Assembly: GCF_014898815.1 (NCBI RefSeq)
Contig: NW_026515541.1
Span: 2,232,001 to 2,296,000, forward strand
Length of the DNA stretch: 64,000 bases
From: Panonychus citri
Taxonomy: Eukaryota; Arthropoda; Arachnida; Trombidiformes; Tetranychidae
Direction of reading: 5' to 3'
Shown: in pieces, positions 8,517 through 21,433 of the stretch
Position numbering within the stretch: position 1 is the first letter of the stretch
Layout: each line of letters opens with the position of its first letter
The notes under the pieces: generated by a model
Told to the model about the DNA's origin: nothing
Seen by the model: the letters and a program-made list of their open reading frames with translations, nothing else
Databases searched by the model: none
Translations under genes and position numbers: made by a program

Positions 8517-9083
8517 TTAATCAGTAAAAGCTAACCTTAATACTTTTCTGATTAGACGATCACATATCGGACATTTCGAGAGCTTGACAGTACAATTTGT
8601 ACATGCTACTGCATGTTCACATGGATAGAAGATACATCCAACTTCCATCTCTTTACAAACTTTACAGTTGTATCGATCAATTTCGGTTCTTGATAGTTCA
8701 GCTAATGGTAACTCTCCTTTAAGATCATAGCACGTCTTAGCCAAGAACATTGTCCCACATTTTACGTATAGATAGTCACATTTGGAGTTATACTTCAAGT
8801 GCTCGATTAATGGATCGTCATCTGGCTGCCATTCATGTACGTTGAGGCCACAATGGAAACAAGATACTAAATCTCTTACACCCCTGTAGAAAAATCCAGC
8901 ATCTACCAACTTTTTTATATCCAATTCTGGTTTAGGCCAATTGACATATGATTCCATTCGTTTCTGTGGAGTCCTATACTTTTCAGAGTAACATGTTTGA
9001 TAACCAATACTTTCATAATAATCGATGGTATATTGCTCGAAATCAGCTTTAGCACCAAAACCACAAGCTTTACAAGATTCCAT
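8517..9083 (-). CDS. Inhibitor of apoptosis protein (one BIR, C-terminal RING)
   Basis: A protein of 188 aa, likely to block host cell death and act as a ubiquitin ligase. The BIR domain (about 39-103) has the zinc ligands Cys75, Cys78, His95 and Cys102 with canonical spacing. The RING (140-174) has a perfect C3HC4 pattern: Cys140, Cys143, Cys155, His157, Cys161, Cys164, Cys171, Cys174. The start is the ATG at 9083; an in-frame GTG 11 codons upstream is unlikely in a eukaryote and lies near the TATA box. Baculovirus IAPs usually have two BIRs, so this is a reduced form. It is the last gene before the right end of the element. Confidence 0.92.
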   Translation of the reverse strand: MESCKACGFGAKADFEQYTIDYYESIGYQTCYSEKYRTPQKRMESYVNWPKPELDIKKLVDAGFFYRGVRDLVSCFHCGLNVHEWQPDDDPLIEHLKYNSKCDYLYVKCGTMFLAKTCYDLKGELPLAELSRTEIDRYNCKVCKEMEVGCIFYPCEHAVACTNCTVKLSKCPICDRLIRKVLRLAFTD

Positions 9084-9117
9084 TTTGAAACTGAATGTTG
9101 ATCGAAGTTTGACCACT

Positions 9118-9126
9118 CTTTTTATA
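9118..9126 (-). promoter_or_regulatory. TATA box of the IAP gene
   Basis: TATAAAAAG on the - strand, 43 nt before the ATG at 9083, giving a very short 5' UTR if transcription starts about 30 nt downstream. Confidence 0.55.
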
Positions 9127-9249
9127 CTAATTGCTCACTCGGTTAGTAGGTCAAATTCAGATATAAATAGTTTTATTTGGAAATCAATAATCAATAATTA
9201 TTCATAGATTTGTCAATAATTGATCTAATTAAAATGTCTAAAATGTTTG

Positions 9250-12200
9250 TCACATGGGGTGAATGACTGCGCTATCTTGTGTACTTTCACTACTACTTGC
9301 AGGTTTTTTTGTTCCACAAACTTTGGCAAGAAGGTTACCTGATTGGTTATATTCATGAATCGCTAGATAGTCACCAACAGTGCAATTGTCGTTTGAAGGT
9401 AAATCAAATGATTCAAATTCATAAGTCAACAGTTGCGATATTTTGTCTGAGTAAATGTTATAATAACAAGTCAAATTAAAATCATAAGGTTCGGGATAAA
9501 AAGGGCTTTTGATTTGGGTGTACTCAGTTATGACGAAATTACCACCACAAACATGAAGATTTACTGTTGCCTTAAATGAACTCGAACCAGCCCCTTCTTT
9601 GGTAACAAAATGAATGAACATACGATTATCTGATGTAACGACACTTGTTGTTCGAGCTATTGGACAGAATCGACCAAGTTTAGGTAGCAAATTCGATGGA
9701 CCGTCATGAATGTCAACGTAAGTTGTATTCAAATCACACATTTTATCGTGATCTGGTATATCAAAGTCAATTCTTATAAATCTGTTGATTGGAGCTTTTA
9801 TAACCCAATCACACTCAGAATATTCATCAGGTGGATTAGGGTATCCAGGAAGCTGAATTATGGCCGATGGATTTGATTCATTTAGTTCCACGGTGAACTC
9901 ACATGGAGCTGATACTTGTCGATATGATAAAGAAAATTCCTGTGAAAGATAAAGCAGATTCGTGAAATGAACTATTCAGAGTTTAGGTTACTTACAAATT
10001 GTTCGGATGCAGGAACATAAGTTGATATAAAAAATTGATTCGAATCGGATATTATTTTTTTAGGTAAATTAGACCCACAATAGTGTCCAATGAATCGAGA
10101 GTTAGGCGAGTCATCATTGCGAATACTTAAATAACCATTAGAACAATGGTCATCATACGAACCCAAGTTAAAAGATTTAAATTTAAGTTCGACTCGTTGA
10201 CCTTTTGGTACAACGATTTTCCATGAACAAGTTTCGAATGGTCCAAGTAAAGACGAATCGATATTACCCGTTGGTCCATAAAATGTACCACCACAAATCG
10301 GTCTCACTGTTATGTTGAACCCTTTTAGATTGGTTGATAAGTCACCGTAGTTGAAGAATGAGATCATCGATTGATTACCATGAAGAGTGAATAGTTTTTC
10401 TTTTGAATCGCAGACTATTCTATTTATTTTCCAAGCTTTTTCATGGTCAAAACTGTAATCGTAAAAAGAGACTCTATTCTTGGTACATTTTTCATCTGAG
10501 TGTAACTTAATATCCATCTCATTAATTTCGACTTGTAACTGAGTCCCCATAGGACTCGAAATGGTCCAACTACAATTCGTATCATTCGGATAAGAACTTG
10601 AAAGTAGAGTCAAGTTTTGATTAAGTTTAAGACTCGCAGTGTATTTACACAGATGATTAGGATCATCAATAAGCGGAAATGGAATATTCTTACTGACCGA
10701 TGTCCAACTCAACAAGAATCTAGAAATGTAAAAGTTTGGCTTGAAATGGACAAAAGCAACTGACGAAGTTGTGTAAATTGGATTTTCACCAGCACGATAG
10801 CCACAAAACTGACCGAGAATCGAGCTGTTCACTGATAGACCATCATAAATTGTGATACTAGAATTGCTACATGAGCCGTTGAACGAATCATCAAGAATAT
10901 CAATTGTTTCCAATTTAAACTTAATCTTATTCGAGTCACTGGTCTTAATTATCCAACTTTGATTGTTTTCCGATGAAAATAATCTTGGATAAGCGAACGA
11001 TCCAATTTTACCAGAATCAGAGTTAATTTTCACATCTTTGATTGTTTTGTATGAAGCTTTGAATCCAGAAGCTGAACCATTAGCATGAGATTTAAATCTA
11101 ATCCATAAACTTGGATAATATTGAGTCGATTTCAATTGAGGTAAATTTGATCCACAAAATCGTCCAATGAGTTTACCTGATTCATTTTCTTCACGAATCT
11201 CCAAATGATCCAAAGCACAGAATTGATCATATTTAACATCAAACGAATGAAACTTCAAAGAGATTAAATTACCTTGAGCAAGATTAATTTTCCAAACACA
11301 AGTTCGAGAAGGAGGATAATCATTCGGATATCCTGGTGAATTAAATGTTCCTTCCCAACTGTTGAAGACAAATGAACAATTATTCAAATTCCTAAGATAC
11401 TCGAGCTTAAAGATAACATCACCTCTAGTTTGAATATGAAATGGTGCTCCATAAATACGAGGTAATGGGAGATCCGAGTCATTGTATCGAACTACGTGTG
11501 TTGAGCCATTCGATGTTTCTTCTTGTATCTCCAGGTAACTTTCCGAATTGGACTTAATTGCGAGATCAACAAAGTCAAAGTAAAATGTCAAACCAGACGA
11601 TCGATGAGGTTCGAAAATGTTGTAATGATAGAAACACGAAGAGCTGTCACTTTTTATCGTTGGATAATCTAAGTTCGTAAATGTGGTTGACGTTATGTAG
11701 CTCGACAATAAACAATCCATGAGATAATTCAACTGAAACCCTCGTCCATGATGATAACTCTTAGAATAGTAGTCGATCAAAATGGTTTTACTAGAATTGA
11801 ATCTGATTGGATAAGTTGGAAAAGAGTTACCACAAAATCGAGCAAGTTCCTCTTTCTGAGGAGTCAAAAATCTTAAATAATAATCAGTACAGTTGGTTGA
11901 CCAAGGAATATCCAGATCTTCAATTATGATAGAAAAATAAGTTTCATAATTAACAAGTGACCATTGGCATGAGTTTGGTCCAACAAAACGGTTCGGATAA
12001 CTGGGTGAAGCAATCGAGCCTTTGATTGTACGATAGCTACTTTCACATCGATTACTTCTTACGACTTTATAGTACAATCTGAATCCTTTTCCATTGAAAT
12101 TTTCATCGACTTCCAGAAATATTGTTGCTTCATTTCTGGTCGTTAGAACTTCTAGTTGCTTATAAAGGCGACCTGAAAGGTTCAAAAGGCGATGTGACCT

Positions 12201-13524
12201 TGTATTCGGTCCGTCGAATATTTGTAAAGAGTCATTTCTCTCGATATGATATTCGTAAATGTACATTTCGATCTTGTGACCTGGTTTACCATGAATAGTC
12301 CAGAGACAATTGAGTCCATTTGGATAAGAATCTGGATAATTTGGAGAAACCAATTCACCTTCACTTTCAATAATTTCACCTCCACATCCAACTGGTTTCC
12401 ACTCTAATCGGAAATAGAATTGATTATCTGGATAAAGATTAACAAAGTCAATTTGTACTTGATTATCAGAGATAAAAACTGGATCCAAATCTGTGACATC
12501 AACTGTTTGACAAAATGTTTTAGTTTTCTGATTACTGATGAATGATAAGTAACTTGTTGAACATGAAGATGAATCAGATGATTTAAACTTCTCAATGACC
12601 AAACTTATATTGTTTCCTTTTGGTACTTTAATTTTCCAAGAGCAATTAAGACTCTTTGAGCTCTGGTAGACTGGACTCTCTATTGATCCACTGATACCTT
12701 CAATGAAATTATTACAATCAGTTTCATAAGAAAATTTAAAACCTTTGACATAATCTGTTGATCCATTTGTGATCAACTTGATTGTCAACTCGTTGCCTCT
12801 TGAAGTAATCAAACTATTATCAAGTTGTTTCTGATTACAAGCAACTAATAGTTGAGAGTCTTGATCAGTTGGTCCATCGTAAATGATTAACACATTTTGA
12901 GAGCAATTAAGAGAAGAATCTAATTCCAAATCAATTAAATTAACAACCAAACGAGATCCATCTGATGTTTTGATCTTCCAAAGACATTCACCAGAGACAT
13001 TTGGGGGATTAGGATAATTCGGCGAGGTCACAAGTCCGTTTGGTGAATTCAAAACTCCACCACATTGGACACTCCGTTTATCATCAGCAACAGTATCAGA
13101 ATAAACTCGACTCGATTTGATTTTACGTTCATCGCGACAAGAAGATCCATCGAGACTGGAATCACATGAGTATAAATCATTTTTATAACTCTTAGTCTAT
13201 TTAAAGAATATTTAATTTAACAAATTGAACTTAATTTAGAAAATAGTACTCACATTTTTTGTCTTAAGTTTCGATATCTCACGAAAAAACTCGAATGGGT
13301 TCGGACTATTCAGAAACCTAAATGTCGAGTTAGTCAAAGTTTCATCGCATCTTTCAATTTGTTTACACCTTAATCAGAAAAATGAAAAGTGAAATTAGAA
13401 TATGACTGAGACGACCTAGAAAAAAGCATAAAATTTTCACTCACGTTAATTTTTTCAAATATGATGAAGACTGTACATGGAACAGGCAAAGCAAAAGCAG
13501 CACAGGAACTTGAATAAATCGCAT
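9250..13524 (-). CDS. CUB gene A, secreted multi-CUB protein, 3' end lost to the Polinton
   Basis: Exons: 13445-13524 (signal peptide, PVLLLLCLFHVQS), 13255-13368, 9996-13188 and 9939 to about 9269. The introns are GT-AG. Exon 3 alone encodes about nine CUB domains (first Cys in CGGVLNSPNG; conserved SPNYPNP and EWKPVGCGGEI phrases). Exon 4 matches genes B-D up to VCGTKKPASS, then similarity stops where the Polinton begins, and a stop in the element follows at 9250. The remaining product would be about 1358 aa against about 2010 in B and C. Exons 5-8 should lie to the left of the element, outside the window. One A is missing at the end of exon 2 relative to B, and an acceptor 2 nt further on restores the frame. 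CUB modules bind proteins or sugars outside cells; the exact role is unknown. Confidence 0.85.
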
Positions 13525-14059
13525 TTTAATCTAATCTTATTGATTTGGAATAGCAACTTGATAAACTCTTCCAAGAAAGTTTTCCAAAAAAAAACATGAG
13601 CTTAAAACTCTCTCATAAAACTTGATTATTTTTTCAAGTTTCTAATAAAAAGTTCATTTTAATTTACTAATTGTTAACCTTGAAATTAAACTCAAGCGTA
13701 GTCAAGATCCTAGAATTATTTTAATCATCAACCCGTCAGTTTTTAACCATTAAAATCTTTATTGCTTTGAATTGAAAAAAGTGATTGAACTTAAAAAGTT
13801 ACGTAACTTCTGAGTTTCGTTGAAACCTGTCAAGGAGATTTTTGTATTGATTAAAAAACTTTGATGGCACACGAATAACTTGTTTACTTCAATTTACTTT
13901 GATTTGAACAATTTCGGAAATGAGATGATTTCAAGATAGTATCGAGTAATCAAATTTTCGTTAAATATTCATGTTACCAAATTTATCGAATGACAAAAAT
14001 CAGAATTTTTAAGTTTTTAGAATATAATGTTTTCATTTTTATTCATATTTTTTGCTATT
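13525..14059. other. Intergenic, CUB gene A to B
   Basis: AT-rich spacer of about 535 bp that must hold the promoter of gene A and the 3' UTR of gene B. An AATAAA signal lies on the - strand near 14040. I see no gene. Confidence 0.7.
14038..14043 (-). terminator. Polyadenylation signal of CUB gene B
   Basis: AATAAA on the - strand about 17 nt after the TAA stop of gene B at 14060. Confidence 0.5.
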
Positions 14060-17000
14060 TTAATTGACAATTTGATAATCGAAAGTGAATCCCCTTGAGT
14101 AACTGTCTTTGAATGCATTTGAAATTATTCTCAAATTTCCATGAGCTTCAATGCTTTTCGGTGGATTATCTCGACAATATCTTTCAATACGATTTTCTCC
14201 TGTTACTCTATTATCTTTTATTACTTCCATGTAAACTTCCTCACATGATCTTCCACTTATATCGAAATCGTTGAACTGAACAAAAATCTTATCATCAGGA
14301 TCTTCTCCTTTAAATGTCCATTCACAGTAACCAATACTATAGAGAGCGAGATAATCAGGACTTTTAATAGTTCCATTTCCTCTTTTATCAATTGTTAATC
14401 GACAATATTTCGTTACATAGTAATCGAATCCATCTCCCCGACGATCATCTCCGTCTGAATGGAACATAAGTTTGGCTTTATTTTCCTTGAAGATGATCGA
14501 CCCTGGTGAATTGTATCCACAGTATCGACCGAAATGATGCCAAGAGTTGTTTCTCCATTCATTGATATCGAGATAATCTTTAGAACAGTTAACTGAATCT
14601 TCGATTTCAAATCGCTTGACAAAAGTCAAATTAAGCCGATATGGCGGCTCAACTTCTAATAATGATTCACAATCTTGATTAGTCTTATATGGACCTTGAA
14701 ATTCATGATATCTATTAGCACGTGAATTTTGATACTCTCCACAAGAACTTTGTGTCACTCTGTAGTTCAATGAGAATCCTTTACTTGTTTCATCACCATC
14801 ACTTTTAAATACAATTGAGATTCCATCTTGATAAGTTTGAACGAACTGAGGCTTTTTCTTTGAACAATATTTACCAATCGAAGTTACTTCAAAATTATTG
14901 ATTTCATAAATCTCTAAGTAATCCTTTGAACAGTCGGACTCTAAGTCGAACTCATTAAACTCAATTTGAATTTGTCTGTCCGTTTTTCTACGATCAGTGT
15001 TAAGAATAGTCCAAACACAAACAGTATCAATAGGATAATTCTCATGAGGCCACCCAGGAGTTGTTATTGTACCGTTAGATGATTTAATTGTTCCACCACA
15101 TTGGCTAGTATGATAATGGGCTTTGAATCCACGATAGCCTAGAGTTCGAGTAAAATTCGCTGTGATATGGTAAAAGAATATAATCGAAACGGGAGAAATC
15201 ACAGTGATTCTTTTCGAGCTCTGGCCACATAATATCCTATTATGACTGCTAAATATGCTGTGATAAGATTCTGATCCATCCCAAGCTGTAAAGAATATAC
15301 ATTAAATTATTCTTGAAATTCGGTTAACAAGTTAATTACTAACATTCTTGAAATGAAAGGGTTATCCTGCCATCAGAACAAATTGAATCGTTTTCAGCGG
15401 ATCCCAAGACCTCAATCTGATCAAATGATATCCAAGGAGTGTAAGGTCCATATACTTTTATGAAGGGACAAAAAAAGAAGTGGTCAACACATCGTATACA
15501 TGTAAGGAAATATAATTTACAAGGTATTTAGACAGTCTAATATGTACTCACCTCGACCAAAGTGATCACGATCTTTGGTACTGATGTTTTTCTCTGGGTC
15601 TCTAGTAATGATGTTCCAATAGCATGAGATCCTCGAACTACCGACAACAGGCTGTGAAAAGTTTGTCGAAATGATTGATCTCGAAATCGGATCGATTGAG
15701 CCTCCACATTCTTAATTATAAAAAGAGATCAGATTGGTTAGAATGAGAATAATATTAGGTGATTATCAATTGTTAATTTTACCTGTTGGTTGGTCAAAAT
15801 GATATTCTGCTCTGAAACCTTGACCAGCTTCCAGACCAGAATAAGTTTCAAAGTAAACAGTTAATCTATTACTTGGTGATTGAATAACATAATTGTTGGA
15901 ATTTAGTTCACAAGGAATTGTGATATTTTTTGTTGATATTTTTCGTAAGTTTTGTGAATTCGGTGTTTGTAGTATATCTTGATAGAACTCGATTCTAATT
16001 TTACCCACACAGTTTTCACCTGACTTGAGATTGTAACGAGTAAAGTTCAGTGTTACTCGTTTATGCATTGGCCCAGTAAATTTGTAGGTACAGTTCCGAC
16101 CTACAGGATAAATTTTTGGGAATCGCGGAGATTCAATCATTCCTGGTTTATTTCCGTAGATATAGTCATTATAAATATCTGTTGAGAAAATAATTGTATT
16201 CATGTTAATGTAATTACAAATGTGATAATTCATTTGTACGACATCTTTTCTTACGAATTGACTTACTATCATTTTCGTAGTCGAACCAAATCTTGAAGCC
16301 TTTACCCGTAAGAGTTGAATCTGATTTGAATCTCATGAATAGTTTGTTGATCGAGCTATGAGCTTTTCCTTTCAAATTTTTCGTTCCACATTCTTTAGCT
16401 ACGAACCATCTTGATAAAACGTATTTATGAAATTCTAAATAGTCACCTGAACTGCAATTCTCATTTGAAGGTAAATCAAGTGTAAGAAATTGAAAAGTCA
16501 ACATTTTTGATATTTGTCCAGGATAAATTTTATAATTACAGGTCAGATTAACATCATACGGTTCGGGATAAGATGGACTTTTGACTGCTGTCTTTTCACG
16601 TATAACAAAAATACCACCGCAAACATGAAGATTCACTGTTGCCTTGAACGAACTAGAACCAGCCCCTCCTTTGGAAAGAAAGTGAATGAACATATGATTA
16701 TCTGATGTAACGACACTTGTTGTTCGAGCTATTGGACAGAATTGACCAATTTTCGGTGAGAGCTGAGTAGAGCCTTCATAAATGTCAACGTGAGTAGAGT
16801 TTAAATCACATTTAATGTCATGATCTGGTATTTCGAAATCAATTCTTATAACTCTGTTGATTGGAGCTTTTATAACCCAATCACACTCAGAATATTCGTC
16901 AGGTGGATATGGGTATCCAGGAAGCTGAATTATGGCCGATGGAGTTGATTCATTTAGTTCCACGGTGAACTCACATGGAGCTGATACTTGTCGATATGAT

Positions 17001-20000
17001 AAAGAAAATTCCTGTGAAAGATAAAGTAGATTCGTGAAATGAGCTATTCAGAGTTTAGGTTACTTACAAATTGTTCGGATACAGGAACATAAGTTGATAT
17101 AAATAGTTTATTTGACTCTGATACTATTTTCGTAGGTAAATTACCTCCACAATAATGTCCAAGTAATCGTGAATCAGGCGAGTCACCATTATGAATACTT
17201 AAATAACCATTGGAACAATGATTATCAGACGAACCCAAGTTAAAAGATTTAAATTTAATTTCGACTCGTTGACCTTTTAGTACAACGATTTTCCATGAGC
17301 AAGTTTCGAATGGTCCAAGTAAAGACGAATCGATATTACCTGTTGGTCCATAAAATGTGCCACCACAAATCGGTCTCACTGTTATATTGAACCCTTTTAG
17401 TTCGGTTGATAAGCCGCCATAGTTGAAGAACGAGATCAACGATTGATTACCTTGGAGAGTGAATAGTTTTTCTTTTGAATCGCAGACTATTCTATTGATT
17501 TTCCAATCTTTTTCATGGTCAAAACTGTAATCGTAAAAAGAGACTCTATTTTTGTGACATTTTTCATCTGAGTGTAACTTAATATCCATCTCATTAATTT
17601 CAACTTGTAACTGAGTCCCCATAGGATTTGAAATGGTCCAACTACAACTCAAATCATTCGGATAAGAACTTGAGAGTAAAGTCAAGTTTTGATTAAGTTT
17701 AAGATTCGCAGTATATTTACACAGATGATTAGGATCATCAATAAGCGGAAATGGAATATTCTTACTGACCGATGTCCAACTCAACAAGAATCTAGAAATG
17801 TAAAAGTTTGGCTTGAAATGGACATAAGCGATTGAAGAAGTTGTATAAATTGGAAGGTAACCAGCACGATAACCACAAAACTGACCGAGAATCGAGCTGT
17901 TCACTGATGGACCATCATAAATTGTGATACTAGAATTGCTACATGAGCTGTCAAACGAATCATCAAGAATATCAATTGATTCCAATTTAAACTTAATCTT
18001 ATTCGAGTTACTTGTCTTAATTGTCCAACTTTGATTGTTTTCCGATGAAAATATTCTTGGATAAGCAAACGATCCGATTTTACCAGAATCAGAGTTGATT
18101 TTCACATCTTTGATTGTTTTGTATGAAGCTTTGAATCCAGAAGCTGAACCATTAGCATGAGATTTAAATCTAATCCATAGACTTGGATAATATTGAGTCG
18201 AGTTTAATTGTGGTAAATTTGATCCACAAAATCGGCCAATGAGCTTACCTGATTCATTTTCTTCTCGAATCTCCAAATGATCCAAAGCACAGAATTGATC
18301 ATATTGAACATCAAACGAATGAAACTTCAAAGAGATTAAATTACCTTGAGCAAGATTAATTTTCCAAACACAAGTTTGAGAAGGAGGATAATCATTCGGA
18401 TATCCTGGTGAATTAAATGTTCCTTCCCAACTATTCAGTTCATATTTACATGAATCAAAATACTGTGAGTACAAAACTGTGAACAGAACTTGACCCTTAA
18501 TGTGAAAATGAAATGATTTACCAAAAATCTGAGCTGTTGGAAGATGAGAAGAGCTATTGTATCGAGTAATGGCTGTCGGCTCATTTGACTCTCCATCTAG
18601 TAGATCAATGTAACTATCAGAATTTTGTTTGATCGCGAAATCAACAAAAGTCAATAGGGTTTGATTGAACTTTTTGTATGAGTTTAAGTGATATTGACAC
18701 GAAGCTTGGCCACCACCAATTGGCAGATTATTAAAATTGCTCAACTCATATTGTTGGTTGTAAATCGTGCGCGTAGAATCACAAGTCGTTTGGTAAGTGA
18801 CCATAAACCCTCGGCCATTATGTCGATACGATGAGAAGTAATAAATGACAATACTTTTGCTGGAATTAGATTTGATTGGAGTAGTTGGGAATTCATTACC
18901 ACAAAGTCTGGTGAGTTCATCCCCTCTAGCAGTAAAGGAAAGATAATGGTCAGTACAATCTTCTGACCAGGGAATGTCCAGATCTTTGATTGTAACCTCA
19001 GTGTATCCCATATCATCATTAAGAATCCATTCATGTGTGATCGGGTTTTCATATCGATTTGGATAACCAGGAGAGGCTATTGAGCCAGTGACCAAATGAA
19101 AGCTACCATCGAATGGATGTTCATCATCATTCTCGGATCTGAACAAAAATTTGAATCCTTTTCCACCATAATAATTATCAACATTAAAAGAGATCGTTGC
19201 GTGATTTCTGGTTGTCTTAAGTCTCAAACGTTTCTTGAGACGACCAGAAAAGTTCACAAGACGATGTGACCTTGTGCTCGGTCCATCAAATATCTGCAAT
19301 GAGTCACCTTCCTCAATATGATATTCATTTATGAAGATTTTAATGATATCACTTGGTTTACCATGAATAGTCCACAGACAATTAAGTCCATTTGGATAAG
19401 AGTCAGGATAATTTGGAGAAACCAATTCACCTTCACTTTCATGAATGTCACCTCCACATCCAACTAGTTTCCACTCTAATCGGAAATATGATTGATTATC
19501 TGGATAAAGATTAACAAAGATAACCTGTACTTGATTTTCAGTGATTAAAATTGGATCGAAATCTGTGTAATCAACTGATTGACAGAAGGTTTTAGTTGTC
19601 TGGTTACTGATGAATGATAAGTAACTTGTTGAACATGAAGATGAATCAGATGATTTAAACTTCTCAATAACCAAACTTATATTGTTTCCTTTTGGTACTT
19701 TAATTGTCCAAGAGCAATTAAGACTCTTTGAGCTCTGGTTGATTGGACTCTCTATTGATCCACTTATACCTTCAATGAAATTATTACAATCAGTTTCATA
19801 AGAAAATTTAAAACCTTTGATCTTATTTGTTGATCCATTTGTTATTAACTTGATTGTCAACTCGTTGCCTCTTGAAGTAACCAAATTATTATCAAGTTGT
19901 TTCTGATTGCAAGCAACTAATAGTTGAGAGTCTTGGTCAGTTGGTCCATCGTAAATGATTAACACATTTTGAGTACAATCAAGAGAAGCATCTAATTCCA

Positions 20001-20640
20001 AATCGATTAGATTAACAAACAAATGAGATCCATCTGATGTTTTAATCTTCCAAAGACATTCACCAGAGACATTGAATGGATTAGGATAATTCGGTGAGGT
20101 CACAATTCCATTTGCCGAATTCAAGACACCACCACACTGAACATTAGATTTATCATCAGTAACAGTATCAGAATAAATTTGACTTGATTTAATGCTACGT
20201 TTATCACGACAAGAAGATCCATCGAGGCTCGAATCGCATGAGCCATTTTTTACCTTCTTTTACATTTGTAAAATTGCAAACGAAATTTGTTGATTGAATT
20301 CAATTGTTGACAGTTTATTGATGTATTAATATATAAATTTATTTATTACTCACATTTTTTGTCTTAAGTTTACTCTCACGAAATAACTCGAACGGGTTTG
20401 GACTATTTAGAAACCTAAATGTCGAGTTAGTCAAACTTTCATCGCACCGTTCAATTTGTTTACACCTTAATCAGAGAAATAAAAAGTGAAATTAGAATAT
20501 GTAACTCAAATGAGATGACCTAGAAAAGAGCATAAAATTTTCACTCACGTTAATTTTTGGAAATATGATGAAGACTGTACATGGAACAGGCAGAGTAAAA
20601 GTAGCACAGGAACTATTAAAATACCGCGAATTGTAGCCAT
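14060..20640 (-). CDS. CUB gene B, secreted protein with about 16 CUB domains
   Basis: Eight exons give an unbroken frame of 2009 aa: 20549-20640, 20354-20465, 17068-20256, 16267-17011, 15783-16178, 15552-15710, 15344-15454, 14060-15285. All introns have GT-AG ends; exons 4 to 7 all end in phase 1. Exon 1 encodes a signal peptide (ILIVPVLLLLCLFHVQS). Exon 3 holds about nine CUBs, exon 4 two (one starting APCEFTVELN, one CGGIFV), exon 5 one, exons 6-8 the last four. Typical CUB features are visible: the SPxYP turn, the CxWxI strand, and the GFKxxY end. There are many N-glycosylation sites and no membrane or GPI segment, so the protein should be secreted. The exon 3 acceptor could be 3 nt further downstream. 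Function is not known; it may be a salivary, cuticle or immune surface protein. Confidence 0.87.
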
Positions 20641-21433
20641 GTGTTATGACAGTGGAATAGCAACTCGATCAATCCTTTTGAAAAAACTTTTCGGTAAACA
20701 AAAGTATCGATGAATAAATAAGTATATAAAAAGCTGAAACTCTTTCAAAAAACTTGATTATATTTTTTCCATTTCAATAAAAAATTCATTTGAGTTTAAC
20801 CTTGAAATCAATCTGAATCTTATTCAAGGTTGGTTAAGATCCTAGAATTAACTTTCACCATCAATCACCAGTTGCTTATGCATCAGATTGATTTTTATAT
20901 AAGTCAATCATCATAAATCTCTGGTTATTTTAGTTAAAAAAAGTGATTGAACTTAAAAAAGTTACGTAATTGGTAAGTTTCATGAGAATAATTGAAACAT
21001 TCAAATCAATTTAATTTTTCCATCAGATTAATCAGCAATTAGCCAGTTCCATGGTTTATATTATATCGATTTTATTTTTAATTTAACTTTTAGGCTGATG
21101 AATAATTCTAAATAATCGTTTTATCATAACCACATATTAGTAATTCTAATAAACAAATCTTAAAAATACTAAATTCGTTCAGATGATTCATCCGTTCCAG
21201 GATAAATTAATGGACGAATATTCATTCGTACCAATCATCACCCTGACAGTTGCAAGAACAAGATTGTTGATAGATGAACAATAGATTATTATTTCTAAAA
21301 AGACAATCAATTGTTAACTAGTTAGAAATGGAAAAACAATAATTTCTATCATTACCGACACTAAGATTGACAGTGCCATTTATTCATGTCATTAAAAATC
21401 AATTGTAATTTGGGTACAATTTTGGAACATTAT
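20641..21433. other. Intergenic, upstream of CUB gene B
   Basis: AT-rich sequence of about 800 bp with the presumed promoter of gene B. No open frame or repeat stands out. Confidence 0.6.

Larger units (their letters stand above)
1..9268. mobile_element. Polinton/Maverick (adintovirus-like) element, right part
   Basis: Twelve tightly packed genes include the full Polinton core: protein-primed PolB, retroviral-type integrase with chromodomain, adenain-like protease, packaging ATPase, major and minor capsid proteins and a pVI-like protein. The left end lies before the window. The right end is inferred: after the last gene, the similarity of the flank to CUB paralogues starts near position 9270, and the - strand from 9268 reads AGTCATTCACCCC, which fits the 5'-AG start usual for Polintons. 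Most genes are intact, so the insertion looks young. The left terminal repeat and target duplication cannot be checked here. Confidence 0.92.

Noticed and set aside
9084..9116. An 11-residue N-terminal extension of the IAP starting at GTG
   Set aside because: Not an ATG, and the promoter TATA box lies directly before it; the ATG at 9083 fits family length.
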